Under the pieces are notes generated by a model. That model searched no databases, was not told the origin of the DNA, and worked only from the letters and a program-made list of their open reading frames with translations. This document shows positions 46,969 through 59,076 of a DNA stretch of 64,000 bases, piece after piece. Positions within the stretch are counted from its first letter, which is position 1. Each line of letters opens with the position of its first letter. Where the stretch lies: positions 310,001 through 374,000 of the forward strand of contig JAEVLN010000017.1 in assembly GCA_018350325.1 (NCBI GenBank), in the 5' to 3' direction. A program made the translations under genes and the position numbers. The DNA comes from Globodera rostochiensis. Its lineage: Eukaryota; Nematoda; Chromadorea; Rhabditida; Heteroderidae.

Positions 46969-49900
46969 TCAAATTTTAGGTCTTTTATTTTTCTCTTTCA
47001 TTCGCCTCTTGTCCATCAGGCAAAAGCGATCCCGGGGAGACGGCCACAGAGAAGAGCAAAGGCTACAAAGAAGTGACTCATTTACCCTAATTAAACACAA
47101 CAACCCACCTTTTAACAACAAAATCGAAGAGCAAAGTGGTCACAGGGATGAAAATCAGTGCCATCCAAAAGGAGGGGCTGGACACCTTGAGAGAACGAGA
47201 AGTATTAATCATAGGGCTATTAAAACCAAAAACATTACCATAATCATAAACATGCCGCTCATATCGGAACCCAGCGGTAACAACGGCCAAATCTACAATT
47301 TTTGAGAATTTAAATTAAAAGCATATTTGTTACCAGTGAATAGATGAACAAGTAGATAAACCAAAACAGGATGGAACCAAGGGAGCAGCCAACGATTATC
47401 CATGTCCACGAATCGCACTCCAACAATGCCTTTAGGCTTACCGTGGCCACAACAAACTGAAATTTTGAAAATGCTTAACAGCTATGAATTTTAAAAATTT
47501 AGTGAATTCACTTTGTTTAGGTACTGTGATAAAGGTTTTGTAAAGCTTCAATATAAAACAAAAGTTTCAAATATTGAACCTAATTCAAATATATTTTTTT
47601 GTACAATCCGGTAAACATTTAAAAATGCCGCTGCGGAAAGCAAATTTCTGCGCGACCGACCATACCGTATACAGGGAATTGCCGAACATCACCCATCCGC
47701 CCGTGTTGCCGCCAGCCCACACAACGCCGGAGGAGTAGAAGCCAAAATTTAGGAAGAAAAGGAGCAGAGAGTGCCACAGCGAAACTCCCACCCACATGAA
47801 GAAGCGCTAAGATTGACAAAAATGAGTCTCAAGTCTAGAAAGATGCACCCTCGAAATATAAAAACAAATCATCAAAAAACAGCATATTTCAAAAAGTTTG
47901 TCACCAACAGAAATGGCATACACTCACATCGTTGGAAAATGCCATTTGCTGAAAGCTTTGGTAAAGTTGCGGATGGCTCAGAATCATGCGTTGGGAGAGC
48001 GGACGGTCGAAGAGGCCAAGAACGATTGGGGGCAACGCGGTGAATGCGACGTTGAACATGGCGATGGTCCACTGCTCGAAGATGGTGACGCCGGAGAAAG
48101 CGGAGAAAAAAGCGAACCACAGCTCAATGATGTACAGGCAGATGTTCTTGTAAAAGCTGTCGATGGGCGGTAGGGGGCAAAGTTAAGCACGAAAAGATAC
48201 AAAGTTTCTGGACACGTTTGTTGCGAGATTTTCTAATAACAGTGCGTAAAAAAATGTTTGAAATTAATTTTAAAAAATTCTTATAAATGCATAAATTTTG
48301 ACATTCACACCTGTAAAGAATGACTTTGACGCTTCGTTCGAAATTCCAAGTGCCTAAAATTAATTTTGTTTTTAAATAAAGAAACATTTTGGTTTTTTCA
48401 AATTCAATTATTTAATTTTCTATCATACCATGCACTAAAAGAAGACGGCGTAGAAATTGAAACTGTGCAATTGAATAATCGCTGGCCGAGGCTGCCTAAC
48501 AACAAACAAATTTTTGAAGAAATAATAAAATTGGCGTTGTGACGCCGCCCACCTGGAGACCTTCGACTCCGCTAATTCCAACCCCAACATTGGCTGCTTG
48601 GATCATCGCCACGTCGTTGGCCCCGTCGCCGACAGCCATCACCGTTTTGTTGTTGTCGAGCGATTTCACAATTCCAACGACTTCGGCCTTCTGTGAATGG
48701 AGCAAAGCGAATAATTCGGATTAATATTCTCCCCGTGTATCTTTGTATTTTTCGCGCATCATCTACCTGCATCGGCGTCATTCTACAGCAAATGACGGAG
48801 TGACAGTTGACGACCAGTTCCGCAAAAACGCGTCTCGCCTCTCCGATCACTGCATGGTGCAGACTGGCCCCGTCGATGACCAACGCAAACGCCGTCTTGG
48901 AAAGCATATACTGGTGAGACTAAATATTTAAAATGTTTATAATTCCAGAAAACGGCAATTTTTGAGTGGGCAAAGAAGATGGAGTCAGGGACCAGTACTG
49001 CACGCATTGCGGATTGCCCGTAAGCAAAATCCGATTGTGTGCAGCTCTGGTCCGGACAGTGCCAGGGGGGGGGGGGGAATTTTTAAGAGGAAATTGACCC
49101 TATTCTTAAAAAATGACTTAATTTTTCTATTATTTTCCAAGCGGCGCCTGTATAAATGTTAGAGGTCATAATTTTGTGCAAATTCCTTCACTTCCGTTGT
49201 AAGAATAATCGGTAATAAATTTAAATTCTGACGGCTCTTGGAGCCAGCGCTGTCGAATGAGTTTATTAGTTTAAAAAAATTTCCAACGACGCCTTCGGCA
49301 CCGTTGGACGCGCCCACCCCTCACAGAAAAAGCAAATACGATAAAAAAAAAGTTTAAATTTTATAAAACTAAAAAGGTAAGAAATTAAGTCTTTTAAGAA
49401 ACTCAGAACAAAAATGGCAAAGATGGGCAGCACGTTCCCCAATTTCTTCAGCATTCACCTTCAGCGTGTATTCGTGCAGTTTGGCTAGCACCATGTCAAA
49501 TTTGCGCTCGGTCAGCACCATCAGTTCCGTGTCCTTGTGGCAAAGGGAGGAGGACTGTGCAATTTGGACGGCCGTCTCCAATTTGTCGCCGGTCAGCATC
49601 CAAATGCGAATGCCGGCGTCCAACAAAGTCCGGATGGTCAATGGCACATTCTGAGAGAAGAGAAAGATATTTTGTTGGAAAAATTTCACCCAAAAAATAA
49701 TATAAAAAATTGCCGTTTTCAAATGCTAAAATTCTCCGGTTTTCATAAAAAAACAATCAAAATCAATCGCACATCCTGCAATTTGTCCTCGATGGCTGTC
49801 ACTGCGATCAGTCGCAAATTGCACTCAATTTTTTCAGCCACCGCCCCCAGCTGTTGCTCGCGCTCTTCAATTGCCGACGTTGACGCTGTTTTGAAGTCGC

Positions 49901-52900
49901 GCGACCATTGCGCGTAAATATCCGGGTCCAAAACGGCGGAGGCAAAGCATAAAGTGCGGTAACCTTTGGGTGAACAAGGGATGATTTCTAATTTAATGCT
50001 TATGATTTATGCAATTCCTTTAAAAGTAACCGATTGGAATGCTTGCAATTTTTTGAAATCCTTTTTTTATGAATGAGAGAGATTTTGGGTACTTAGTGCG
50101 GGGACCATGGCTAGATTTTTTTTTACGGAATCTCGCCACATATCCAGAGGTCTTAGGCTACCGGGACTAAACATCAAGACCGACATTAATGGGATCCCGC
50201 TCTTTTAAATTTGTAGACAACATTTTGCCAAAAAATGTCTCCAAACTTCCCCGGAGGGGGAAGAGAAAATTTGGTGCAAATATTAAAGTTTCATTCAAAA
50301 CAGAGTTTTTGACCCAAAATTAAACCGGGACCCCCGGAATTTAATGCTAATCGCGGCCCAAAATCCCGCTCGAGTCATTTGGTCCGGTCCCGCGGCCCGG
50401 TTTTTCGATTTTGCCGGTCACTAAAATTGGGAATATCAATTTCAACAACTAAAAAGTCCATAAAAAATGTTTTTAAATTGATGAAAAAAGAAACCCTTTT
50501 GCGCATAGTCATTCAACGCGTCGTTACAGCGGTTCAACATTTGCCGGTCGTTCAGTTCCTTTGAAAGACGATCAAAAATGACGTTGTCCTGAAACAAATG
50601 CACAAATTCGCCGAATAAATTTTGTTGGCATTATTGCAATTAAACAACAATAACAAAGCCACAAAACATTTTCTTTTTATTCGTTTTTAATTGATTAAGC
50701 AAAATATTCGCTGTTTTTGAGGACAATGAAAATCATTAAAATGTAAAAAAACTTCCGCTTCCTCAAAAAAGACCAATTATATAGTACAATTTAAATTTCT
50801 TAAATATTATTGTTGCATTAAAAACAAACCCACCGCCCCCTTGCAGTACAATTTTATTTCAGCCGCGGCGTCGGCGCTTTTCTCGCGCAAAATTACGCTC
50901 ATCCGTTTCCGATCGCTGGTGAACACGATCACATTTAACAGCTCAAACGTTCGATCGCTGCCGGCCTTTTAAAATTTAAAAAATAAAAAAAAGACATTAT
51001 TATTATTATTTTTTAAACACCGTTTCCACCACAATTTTGTTTAGTCTGCGCGTGTGAAAGGTGAAGCCTTGGTTCTGAGCGGCCCGAACGAGCGCCGCTT
51101 CGTCGGGCGACGAGGCCTGGAAACGAATGTGCCCACTCTCTTCACGCTCCGGCACAACTGCAAGTAAAGTTGGAAAATAAAAAACTATAAAAAGAATAAA
51201 TTAGAGTAAAAATAGAAAAACAAGTTTACAAATGTACGCAGTAATTTTAGGGTCACCAGAACTTTAGAAGAACTAAAAATATGCCAAATTTCAATAACTG
51301 ACAATTTTTGAGAACAAAAAAATTTCAAAATTTTTACAAATAAAAATACTCTAAAAGTGTAATGAGTAGAAGATAGCTTTTTGTTGTAAATTCTTTTTTT
51401 CAAAAGAATTTTCCACAATCCATCCAGGCCATTTCCCCACCGGAATGACATGTGGCCAGCATTGTGAGAAATTCGTAAATTTGTGCCCCGTTGTTATTCC
51501 GTCCGCTGGTCATGTCATGCCGAAGTTCGGGATCGTCAAAATCTTCCTAAATTATGATTGAATTTTAAGGCAAAAAAGCCAGCAACCCTGTTGTCGTCTC
51601 CGTATCCAACCGGGCCAATTTGGCATCGTTTGAATGTCATTATGTTTCGAGTCAATGTGCCAGTTTTGTCTGAAAAATTACAAACACTTTCATTGAATTA
51701 ACCAATACTTTCTAAAGAATGTAAATAATTTATTCATGAAATTAGAGGACTTTAGAAAAATATCTTCGGTGTTTTACAATTTGTTGTTCGGCAAAACTGA
51801 TACAACCAAGACCATTGAGGAAAAAAACTCAAATAAACAAAACATTTTTACCGGTCATCAAAAATTGCACTTGGCCCAACTCTTCGTTCAGATTGGAGGT
51901 GCGCGCCGTCGCTGACACGTCGCTGACCTCGTCGTACATTAAAATGTCCTAAATGTTAAAATGTTAATTCATTTATCTTTGTTTTCATAGAAATCCCTAT
52001 TTTTTTGTTGTTGGATCGCGAAATATTTGGGTTTTTTTGCATGGCGAAGTCGAATTTTCATTCAAAATTTTCAACTGCCACGGCTTCGAGCAGTATTTCA
52101 GCTAAACCGGGAGGCGCGAAGGATAACGGCGGGGATGATCAAGACCGACCGACCATAACACCCCTTGGTCGACACCGGTGGCTTAAGCCATATATTGGTG
52201 CTCGTGACCAGAAGAGACCCCAGTAAATTCACGTTTAAAATGTATTCTAAATATTTGCCCGATTGATGTAGGACGCCTGGAAAAAGCGCACAACTTCCAG
52301 CGTCACTTGCAGCGAAATCGGGATCAGGTTGTTGTAGAGAATGAAAAAGGTGAGCAGGTTCCACCAAAAAGACCATTTCTCAAGGGTACCGGTGTACCAA
52401 TGGCCACCCAACAGCCATCGATTGTACACTTCGGCATTAATTACACTGTCGGACAAAAAATAAATAAATAGAGAAAAAGTTACTATAGCTTCTATGCAAT
52501 CCAGAACCTCTTTCCGTGCGCAACCATGGAGGGAGGGGGGGCGGAGATTCCAAGACTCCCCACCCACCAAAACCCCAAAGTTTGCTTTACAATAGTAGAC
52601 CAAATTATAAATAAAAAGACGAAACGAAAAAGCGATGCTGTTCAATACAATTTCGGGTGGATAAGAGATTTTTTGACTAAATTTGTGTCGGCTGACCGAC
52701 CTAATGACGGTGATCAGCACCAGCATGACGGAGAGGATGGCAATGCGTTGGTTTGTGATCACGTCAATGCGCGACGTTTTCAACGGGGCTCTGGTCGAAT
52801 TCATCATCAGCCGTGAGTCGTGGCCCGTGTACACGACGACGCCGAACACCCAATGACAATTCTTCAGCTTGGCGCCCCGAAGCAAAAATTGGTCAATTGC

Positions 52901-54608
52901 TGAAGGCAAAACATATAAAACCTTTTATAAATACAATATCTTAAAGCCGGTCAAGCAAAAGCTGTTCGGGAACTGGCGGAGACGGCACTCACAAAGCAGC
53001 GCCGGTTCGTCGTTGTCGACGCGCAATGTGCCGGTGAATTCGTTCACTCGTCGGTTGGGCGGTTCGCATTCAATTTGCGCGTTCAATGCTCGCAGTTGTG
53101 CCACGTCAGTGAGTTCGACGGTGTTTGGCACAGCCTAAATTTACGTTTTTTTAAAGATTTTTTCCCGACCCAACCTGTTTGATTTTCAAATTTGTCTCCC
53201 CGTCCAATTGTGCAGTTTCGATGTAGGCTGAAAATATGAAAATGTTTAAGCCTGTTTAAGTCATTTTCAGCTTTTGGAAGTTTCTTAAGTGACGGACCGA
53301 ATTTTAAATACAGTATAAATTTTTGTTAATTTTTAGATTTCAAAAATTTACAGGAAAAAAGGTCAGAAAAACATTATTCTATTTTTAATCCAATTTACCC
53401 ATTCCCATCGCTTCGCTAGACGAAAGGAGCACAATGTCGGCAGGAAAAAATTGGCCCTCGTTGACCCGAATGATTTCGCCGACCCGTAACTGTAATTGGC
53501 AATAAACTTGCAATTTTTAACATTACAACACAATTTTATTAAAGAATTATTTAATCAAAAAGGGGAGGAAAAGGAGCGCACCCAACAAAATTTGGTCGAA
53601 GTTCAGACGATGCAGAAAGCAAAAAAAAAAGTTGTTCGGATTCGACCTGCTTCCATTTGGCCACCCGTATTTTGTCACTACCGGCGACGAGGGCGGGCGC
53701 AATGTCCAGCACTTCGATCTTGTAGTTGTTCACTTCAATGTCCATTCGTCGCCGTTTCTGAACACATCAAAAATGATGTCAAAATGGGAAGTACTCACAA
53801 TGTCCTCAAAAATCTCTTTTAAGGCTGACACTGTCAAAATGAAGAGAAAAGGCACCGCGGTGGTGTAATAACCTGATCAATTGTTATAAATTTTATTAAC
53901 ATTTCAGCAATTTTGGTTCAAAAAAATTGATTTCAAAATTAAATATTATTAAGTCTCTTTTTTGTTAATAGGCTTTCAAAAAGTTGGACGACCTGTTGGG
54001 CTGACATCGGGGATTTGTTGCAGAATCGCGATGACCAAAAAGAAGACGTTGCTGTAACGCCGGAATTGTTCGATCAGAAAGCGCGGGAGGAATGTCATGA
54101 CGTTGTATTTACAAGTGCTGAAAAGAAATGATGACGCGAGGAGGGGGGGACTTGAAAATTTTGCCATTTTTACATTCGCCCGCCCAACCCCCCGCTATGG
54201 AGCCTGAACAACTTCAAATTGCCATTTTTGGCTTTAACAAAAACTGTTTGGGAACATCCAATCTCAATAAAGTCGCTAAAGGCGGAAAACAATTAAATCC
54301 TCCGATTTTAAAGGTAATTATTCTCTGTCGAATGCGGCTGTGTCCATTTTTATTACTAAACAAAAAACCATTAAAATTAAAAAAAACATAAACCTGATTT
54401 TGTTGTTGCAATACTTTTGCGGCTGATGAGCGCCGTTTACGACGATTGTTCGCGGCGTGACCGCGCCGTGAGCCGCCCCCCGTTTCTGTTGCGTGTGGCT
54501 CCCGCCGCTGCCCAACGACTGCTGGGAGGACATTGAGGAGGTCCGAGAGGCGAAAGTGCCATCGCGAATGGCCGAGTAGCAGGGAAAATGGGCACGAAGC
54601 CAGTCCAT
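46969..54608 (-). CDS. tat-1: P4-type ATPase, aminophospholipid flippase (ATP8A/TAT-1 type)
   Basis: Moves phosphatidylserine/ethanolamine from the outer to the inner leaflet, coupled to ATP hydrolysis. ATG 54608 opens a Ser/Gln-rich N-terminus ([20 protein letters not shown]). Then come [20 protein letters not shown] and [14 protein letters not shown] (TM1, ATP8A-like), [20 protein letters not shown], and [20 protein letters not shown] (actuator DGET). [18 protein letters not shown] and [20 protein letters not shown] follow (the TM4 segment with the P4-specific PISL). [20 protein letters not shown] leads to LMTDKTGTLT (phosphorylated Asp). The nucleotide domain has [33 protein letters not shown] and [33 protein letters not shown] and [20 protein letters not shown] complete the P domain. 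TM5-10 exons run to 47.1 kb. The last exon (ending KEKNKRPKI, stop 46969) is weakly supported. Confidence 0.93.
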
Positions 54609-54739
54609 AAGAGAACAGATGAAAATATTATATTAAACAAAAATTTCTCTGCAGCTTTGAAAAAAGATGTGAAATATCTTGACTGATAATTTTTACGGTA
54701 ATACCTGCAGTTTGTCCCCTCCCCCCACCCATTTTTTGA

Positions 54740-55115
54740 AAAAATATTCTTTTTCAGAAGGCGATAAAAAGGTGTTTCTAGGATTCTAACACCCATTTCG
54801 ACGAATTTCGAACCCCGGACCCCGATTCGAACAATTTTTCGTTAATTTAAAATTTTCCAAAAATCAATTTTAGCCTCAAAATCATTCAAAAAGCATGCAT
54901 TCGATCATTATTTGCTTTTTCGTTGTAATTTTTATGCTTTTCTACTTTATATGGGACTGGCTTGGATCCGAGATTCCTCTCGTCGAGCTGAAGAAAATTG
55001 CGCAAAAGTTTCGAAAGGGATTTGCAAGCAAAATTTAAAAAATACGGTAATTTTCTGAGTCCGGCGGTGCCGATAGGCTCCGCCGGAGAATTTTTTTGAA
55101 GAATTTAACAATTGT
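54740..55115. repeat. Dispersed repeat fragments upstream of the flippase
   Basis: 54770-54910 (TTCGAACCCCGGACCCCGAT, then ATTCGAACAATTTTTCG and CATTCAAAAAGCATGCAT) matches 2750-2880. 54945-54990 (TTTATATGGGACTGGCTTGG, TCTCGTCGAGCTGA) matches the arm of the 34.9-35.9 kb foldback. 55061-55086 is a copy of the GGCGGTGCCGATAGGCTCCG near-palindrome. These are nested or decayed pieces. Confidence 0.7.
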
Positions 55116-55135
55116 TTGTTAAGCAAAATTAACGT

Positions 55136-55302
55136 GACAAGACCCCGATTCGCTTTTTACCCTATTCGCTTTTTGTCTATATAAACTAATACAAAATAGA
55201 AAGAGCGCAGACAGTAAGAAGGTTAGAGTGCCTATACTTATAACACACAAAAAGCGAATAGGGTAAAAAGCGAATTGGCCAAAAGCGAATAGGGTATTTA
55301 CC
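55136..55302. mobile_element. 167-bp element with ATTCGCTTTTT word ends and 9-bp target duplication
   Basis: The left end GACAAGACCCCGATTCGCTT continues TTTACCCTATTCGCTTTTTG. The right end (about 55249-55302) is the inverse, with the word reiterated (AAAAAGCGAATAGGGTAAAA, AAAGCGAATTGGCCAAAAGC) and ending AGGGTATTTACC. AATTAACGT flanks both sides (55127-55135 and 55303-55311), a perfect 9-bp duplication. The right terminus GGGTATTTACC is identical to that of the 40702-41849 foldback, but the word differs by base changes (ATTCGCTTTTT against ATTCGTTTTT). Confidence 0.87.
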
Positions 55303-55637
55303 AATTAACGTAAAAATAAATTTTTAGAGAGATTTAAGAGTTTGATGATCAAGAGATCCAGTGTTTTGAGAGGGCGCTTTGAGAAATTGGCTTTTTATTG
55401 AAAAATACGCAATGCCAAATGAATGATTTCTCCTTTAAAATTACAAATATTTAACTTCCAGCCAAATTCTCATTTTCCAAGGACATTTTCAATTTTCCAA
55501 GATCGAGGGTCCATTTCCAAGGACTGTCCTTGGCATCCAAGGACGAATCCAATCCCTGATTTACATACTTACAAATTAGGTATTTGTTCACCAAAGGATT
55601 GATTTATATGAAAAGTCGTAAGTTTGTTTATTCATCA

Positions 55638-56036
55638 TCATTTTCCGCCCTTTTTCTTCAAATTGGCCGCGTCCGTCCCACCCGCATCAGCACCTTCAAA
55701 ATTTACCAAAAATTAAAATTAGTTTAAAAATTTAAATAAAATGTAAATAATCTGTCGCTCGTACCGCCAGCGGCTGCGGCTGCGGCAGCATTTGCTTTCC
55801 GATTGTCCATAAACTTTTTGCCGCCTGCGAAAAGGGCTGTGCCGACTAAACCGATGCCGGCCCCGACGAGCGCGCCTTTGCCCAGCTGAGCGCCGGTCAG
55901 TCGCTTCTCGCGTTCACTTTTAGAAAATATCAAAAAATGGCCGAGCATCAAAAAATTACAGTGGGGCACTGTTCACAATTGGCACAATGACAGCATTGAC
56001 GAACAGCAGAAGGCACAAAAGTCCGTACCGATTCAT
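55638..56036 (-). CDS. Small secreted Gly/Ala-rich peptide precursor
   Basis: Three short exons in consistent phase. ATG 56036 gives a signal peptide (MNRYGLLCLLLFVNAVIVPI...NSAPL). Across a ~60-base intron the second exon reads EREKRLTGAQLGKGALVGAG, with a dibasic KR that could be a processing site, then a hydrophobic glycine-zipper-like stretch (GIGLVGTALFAGGKK) and an alanine run. The last exon (from about 55695) is GGTDAANLKKKGGK, with the stop at 55638. The total is about 94 residues. A cationic, glycine-zipper peptide after a KR site could be membrane-active or antimicrobial, but no family is recognised and function is inference. Confidence 0.6.
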
Positions 56037-56687
56037 TTTTTTGTGGGTGGAAATATCTTAATGGAAGTAAACGAATGTTTTTATCGAAATTTAAACAAAT
56101 TTATTATTTTGTAATTTTTTGTTCTTTAAATGGGAAAAGGGAATTACGAATTTGGGACAATTTGCGCATTAATATATGAGTGTTCCATACAATTGCCCTC
56201 CTATAATTAATTACATCGATTTCGCATCATTTGTTGACTCTGATCAAAACCAGATTTTGAACCAATTAGGGGGAAGGAAGTGTTGTTTTGGACGAGAAAA
56301 ATCGAGTGAAAGAAATGAGTGAACAAAAAGTAATAATGAGACGGCAAACCAAACCGTAAACACACTTGAGAAGCCAATTGGAAATGATTAGTAATAAAAA
56401 ATTTTGTTAAATCTAAAATCCATCGAAATTTTACAAATTAAAAAGCGGGAATCCCCTTACTCCGCCCAAAAAAGTAAGGGATACGAGCCCGTAAAAACCC
56501 TTACCGGCCCGCTCCTCGAAACTTTTTATGGCTACGTACGTTCCCGGTGCCAGTGAAAGTGAATTATGATCATTGATGATCACAGTTGTCCAAATTTATA
56601 AATTCTTTCTCTCCAAATCGAATTATTGAGAAAAAAACTGTTGCTGGTTGCTGGTTAGAACAACAACTGATTAATGCCAAGAGCTAG

Positions 56688-57420
56688 GACAATCCCTCAG
56701 TGCCCAATCCGTCCGGGGACAATCCGGCAGTGGACAATCCGTCAGTGGACAATCCGTCCGAGGACAATCCGTCAGTGGACAATCCGTCAGTGAAGTACAA
56801 TCCGTCAGTGGACAATCCGTCAGTGCCCAATCCGTCCGAGGACAATCCGTCAGTGCCCAATCCGTCCGAGGACAATCCGTCAGTGAAGTACAATCCGTCA
56901 GTGGACAATCCGTCAGTGCCCAATCCGTCCGAGGACAATCCGTCAGTGAAGTACAATCCGTCAGTGGACAATCCGTCTTTGTGAAGTACAATCCGTCCGA
57001 GGACAATCCGTCAGTGCCCAATCCGTCCGAGGACAATCCGTCAGTGAAGTACAATCCGTCAGTGGACAATCCGTCAGTGCCCAATCCGTCCGAGGACAAT
57101 CCGTCAGTGAAGTACAATCCGTCAGTGGACAATCCGTCAGTGCCCAATCCGTCCGAGGACAATCCGTCAGTGAAGTACAATCCGTCAGTGGACAATCCGT
57201 CAGTGCCCAATCCGTCCGAGGACAATCCGTCAGTGAAGTACAATCCGTCAGTGGACAATCCGTCAGTGCCCAATCCGTCCGAGGACAATCCGTCAGTGAA
57301 GTACAATCCGTCAGTGGACAATCCGTCAGTGGACAATCCGTCCGAGGACAATTCGTCAGTGCCCAATCCGTCCGAGGACAATCCGTCAGTGCCCAATCCG
57401 TCCGAGGACAATTTGTCAAT
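56688..57420. repeat. 63-bp higher-order tandem repeat (CAATCCGTCAGTG words)
   Basis: Built of 15-bp words GACAATCCGTCAGTG, CCCAATCCGTCCGAG and an 18-bp word AAGTACAATCCGTCAGTG. From about 57000 to 57320 they follow a regular 15+15+15+18 = 63-bp order, six or so copies. As every word length is divisible by three, one plus frame (NPSVDNPSVPNPSEDNPSVK) and two minus frames (GLSTDGLYFTDGLSSDGLGT; CPRTDWALTDCPLTDCTS) stay open throughout. None starts at a clear ATG with exon context, so coding is not claimed. Confidence 0.93.
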
Positions 57421-58637
57421 TTAGACGTTATAAAAGTTTAATCCTAATTTTGGAAACATTTCATTCTGATCCCTTTTTTAATCATTCAACTTTCCAACAA
57501 ATGTGTTTTACAGTATTGGTCAATTTTCATTTACCAAATCATTTATTCATTTTAAAAAATTGCATTACTAATTCAAATTTGGAGAAAAGCAAAAGGTAGC
57601 GTCGTAAAAAGAAAAAACAGTTTGGGGGGGGGGGGTCGGCTTTACATAAATAAATCAAATCCCCCGGGGGGGGGGGGCTTTTCATAATTTAATCTTCAAT
57701 TCATAATAATTCGTGTCATCAATCGTTTACGACGAACATTAATAATAAAATAACTGCAGGTGCGCACGGGCAAACAAAAGTTGGAAACGAATGAATAAGT
57801 TTTTAGTAAGCAATTCACCGAATGGAAAGCGATTAGTAATCGTTTTGTATAAACATAAACAACGTCCGTACCATCCAGCCTCGTCAGCAATTCTATAAAA
57901 GTTGTCAAATCATTGCAAAATTCACTAAAAACCCAAAGTTGACTAAGATGTTTAACAAGCGAGTTAACTTCCTAATTGGGCCATTTTTTCTTTAAGAGTT
58001 GAAGATATGCTTGAGGTCATGAATGCAAAACTCAATTAGTGCCGAAGGCGCCGCCGGGAGAAATTTTAACTTTTTAAGGAATTTTATGACGTATTTTTTG
58101 TCTAAAATTTCGCCAAATCAACGTTAAATGTTCCGTGAGCAAAGTGTTACTCATCCTTCCATTTCTTTACATCTTTGTCCGCCATTTTTTCTTCATTCAC
58201 ATCAAGCCAATTTATTCATTTGAACGTAATTTGGAAAACAAATTAATTAATCTTTTGTTATTTTCAAATTTTAATCAAAATGATATTTTTAAATGCAAAT
58301 ACTCCCATCGACCGACCGACCGACCGTTTTTTTGTTTGGGGAATTTTGCAGATTTTGTGGGCATGGAGAATAAAAAATAATCCTTTCCTAAATTGCCGCG
58401 TTCACGCGATTTTATGGTTGTTTGTGCAGCAGCGGGACAAAAAAGTTCAGCGGCTACCAAAAATGGTAAACAAATCGTTCGTGGCCCCCCCCCCCGAGGC
58501 CCTCCCATTAGCTAAGCCTTAGCGCCCTTATAAAAACCGCTCAGCAGCACTGCAAAATCACAAAACTATTCGTAAATCATTCAAAAGTCATTTATTCTTT
58601 TCAGATTCATCAATTTGATTTATTCTAAATCCCCAAA
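57421..58637. other. Spacer with G-runs, nothing coding recognised
   Basis: Contains G-runs at 57624-57636 and 57664-57677, a CGACCGACCGACCG run at 58309-58324 and a C-run near 58487. It is likely the promoter/5' region of the cysteine-rich peptide gene at its right end; no TATA or other site was assigned. Confidence 0.45.
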
Positions 58638-59076
58638 ATGTTTCCTCTTCGCCGTCCAACCATTCTGATCGCCGCTCTTACCGTAACCATTTTGTTCTTT
58701 TTTATGGTCGCCTCTTCCGACGCCAATGCCAATGCCAACGCCGAAGCCGAACCTGAAGCCGGGCGTGTGAAGCGTGACTGGCCCTGGGAGTGGATTGGAA
58801 AGCAGGCGTGCAAGACTTCGGCCAACTGCAAATGCAGGTGCTTCAAGAGGCTCCATAAGGCCGGCCACATTTATAAACATAAACATAAACACGAAAGTCT
58901 TGAAATATTTTTTGTTCAAAGAACTTTATTTAAATTTAACTAATTTTTATTCGCTATTTCATTTTAGTGATGGCAAAAACTGGGCCAAATGTGTCAAATC
59001 TGAGGGATATGCGGCCAGCAATTGTTGCGACAAGAATTACGTGTGGGCGTGCTGCGGAAAGAAGCCGCAGCATTAG
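58638..59076 (+). CDS. Small secreted cysteine-rich peptide precursor
   Basis: ATG 58638 gives a basic N-terminus and hydrophobic signal (ILIAALTVTILFFFMVASS). An Asn/Ala/Glu pro-region follows (DANANANAEAEPEAG), ending in VKR, a likely dibasic cleavage site. The mature part begins DWPWEWIGKQACKTSANCKC. I splice at CAG|GTGCTT (about 58835) to the acceptor TTTTAG at about 58967-58972, which restores frame into SDGKNWAKCVKSEGYAASNC and ends ...CCGKKPQH at 59074-59076. This gives eight cysteines, including two CC pairs, a disulfide-rich pattern. The alternative is read-through of exon 1 to a basic histidine-rich tail (stop at about 58943). No named family is recognised. Defence peptide or secreted effector are both possible. 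Confidence 0.6.

Noticed and set aside
56671..57411. 246-codon GLSTDGLSSDG-type open frame and two others over the same repeat
   Set aside because: No ATG or exon context; openness follows from word lengths divisible by three. Kept only as a finding.
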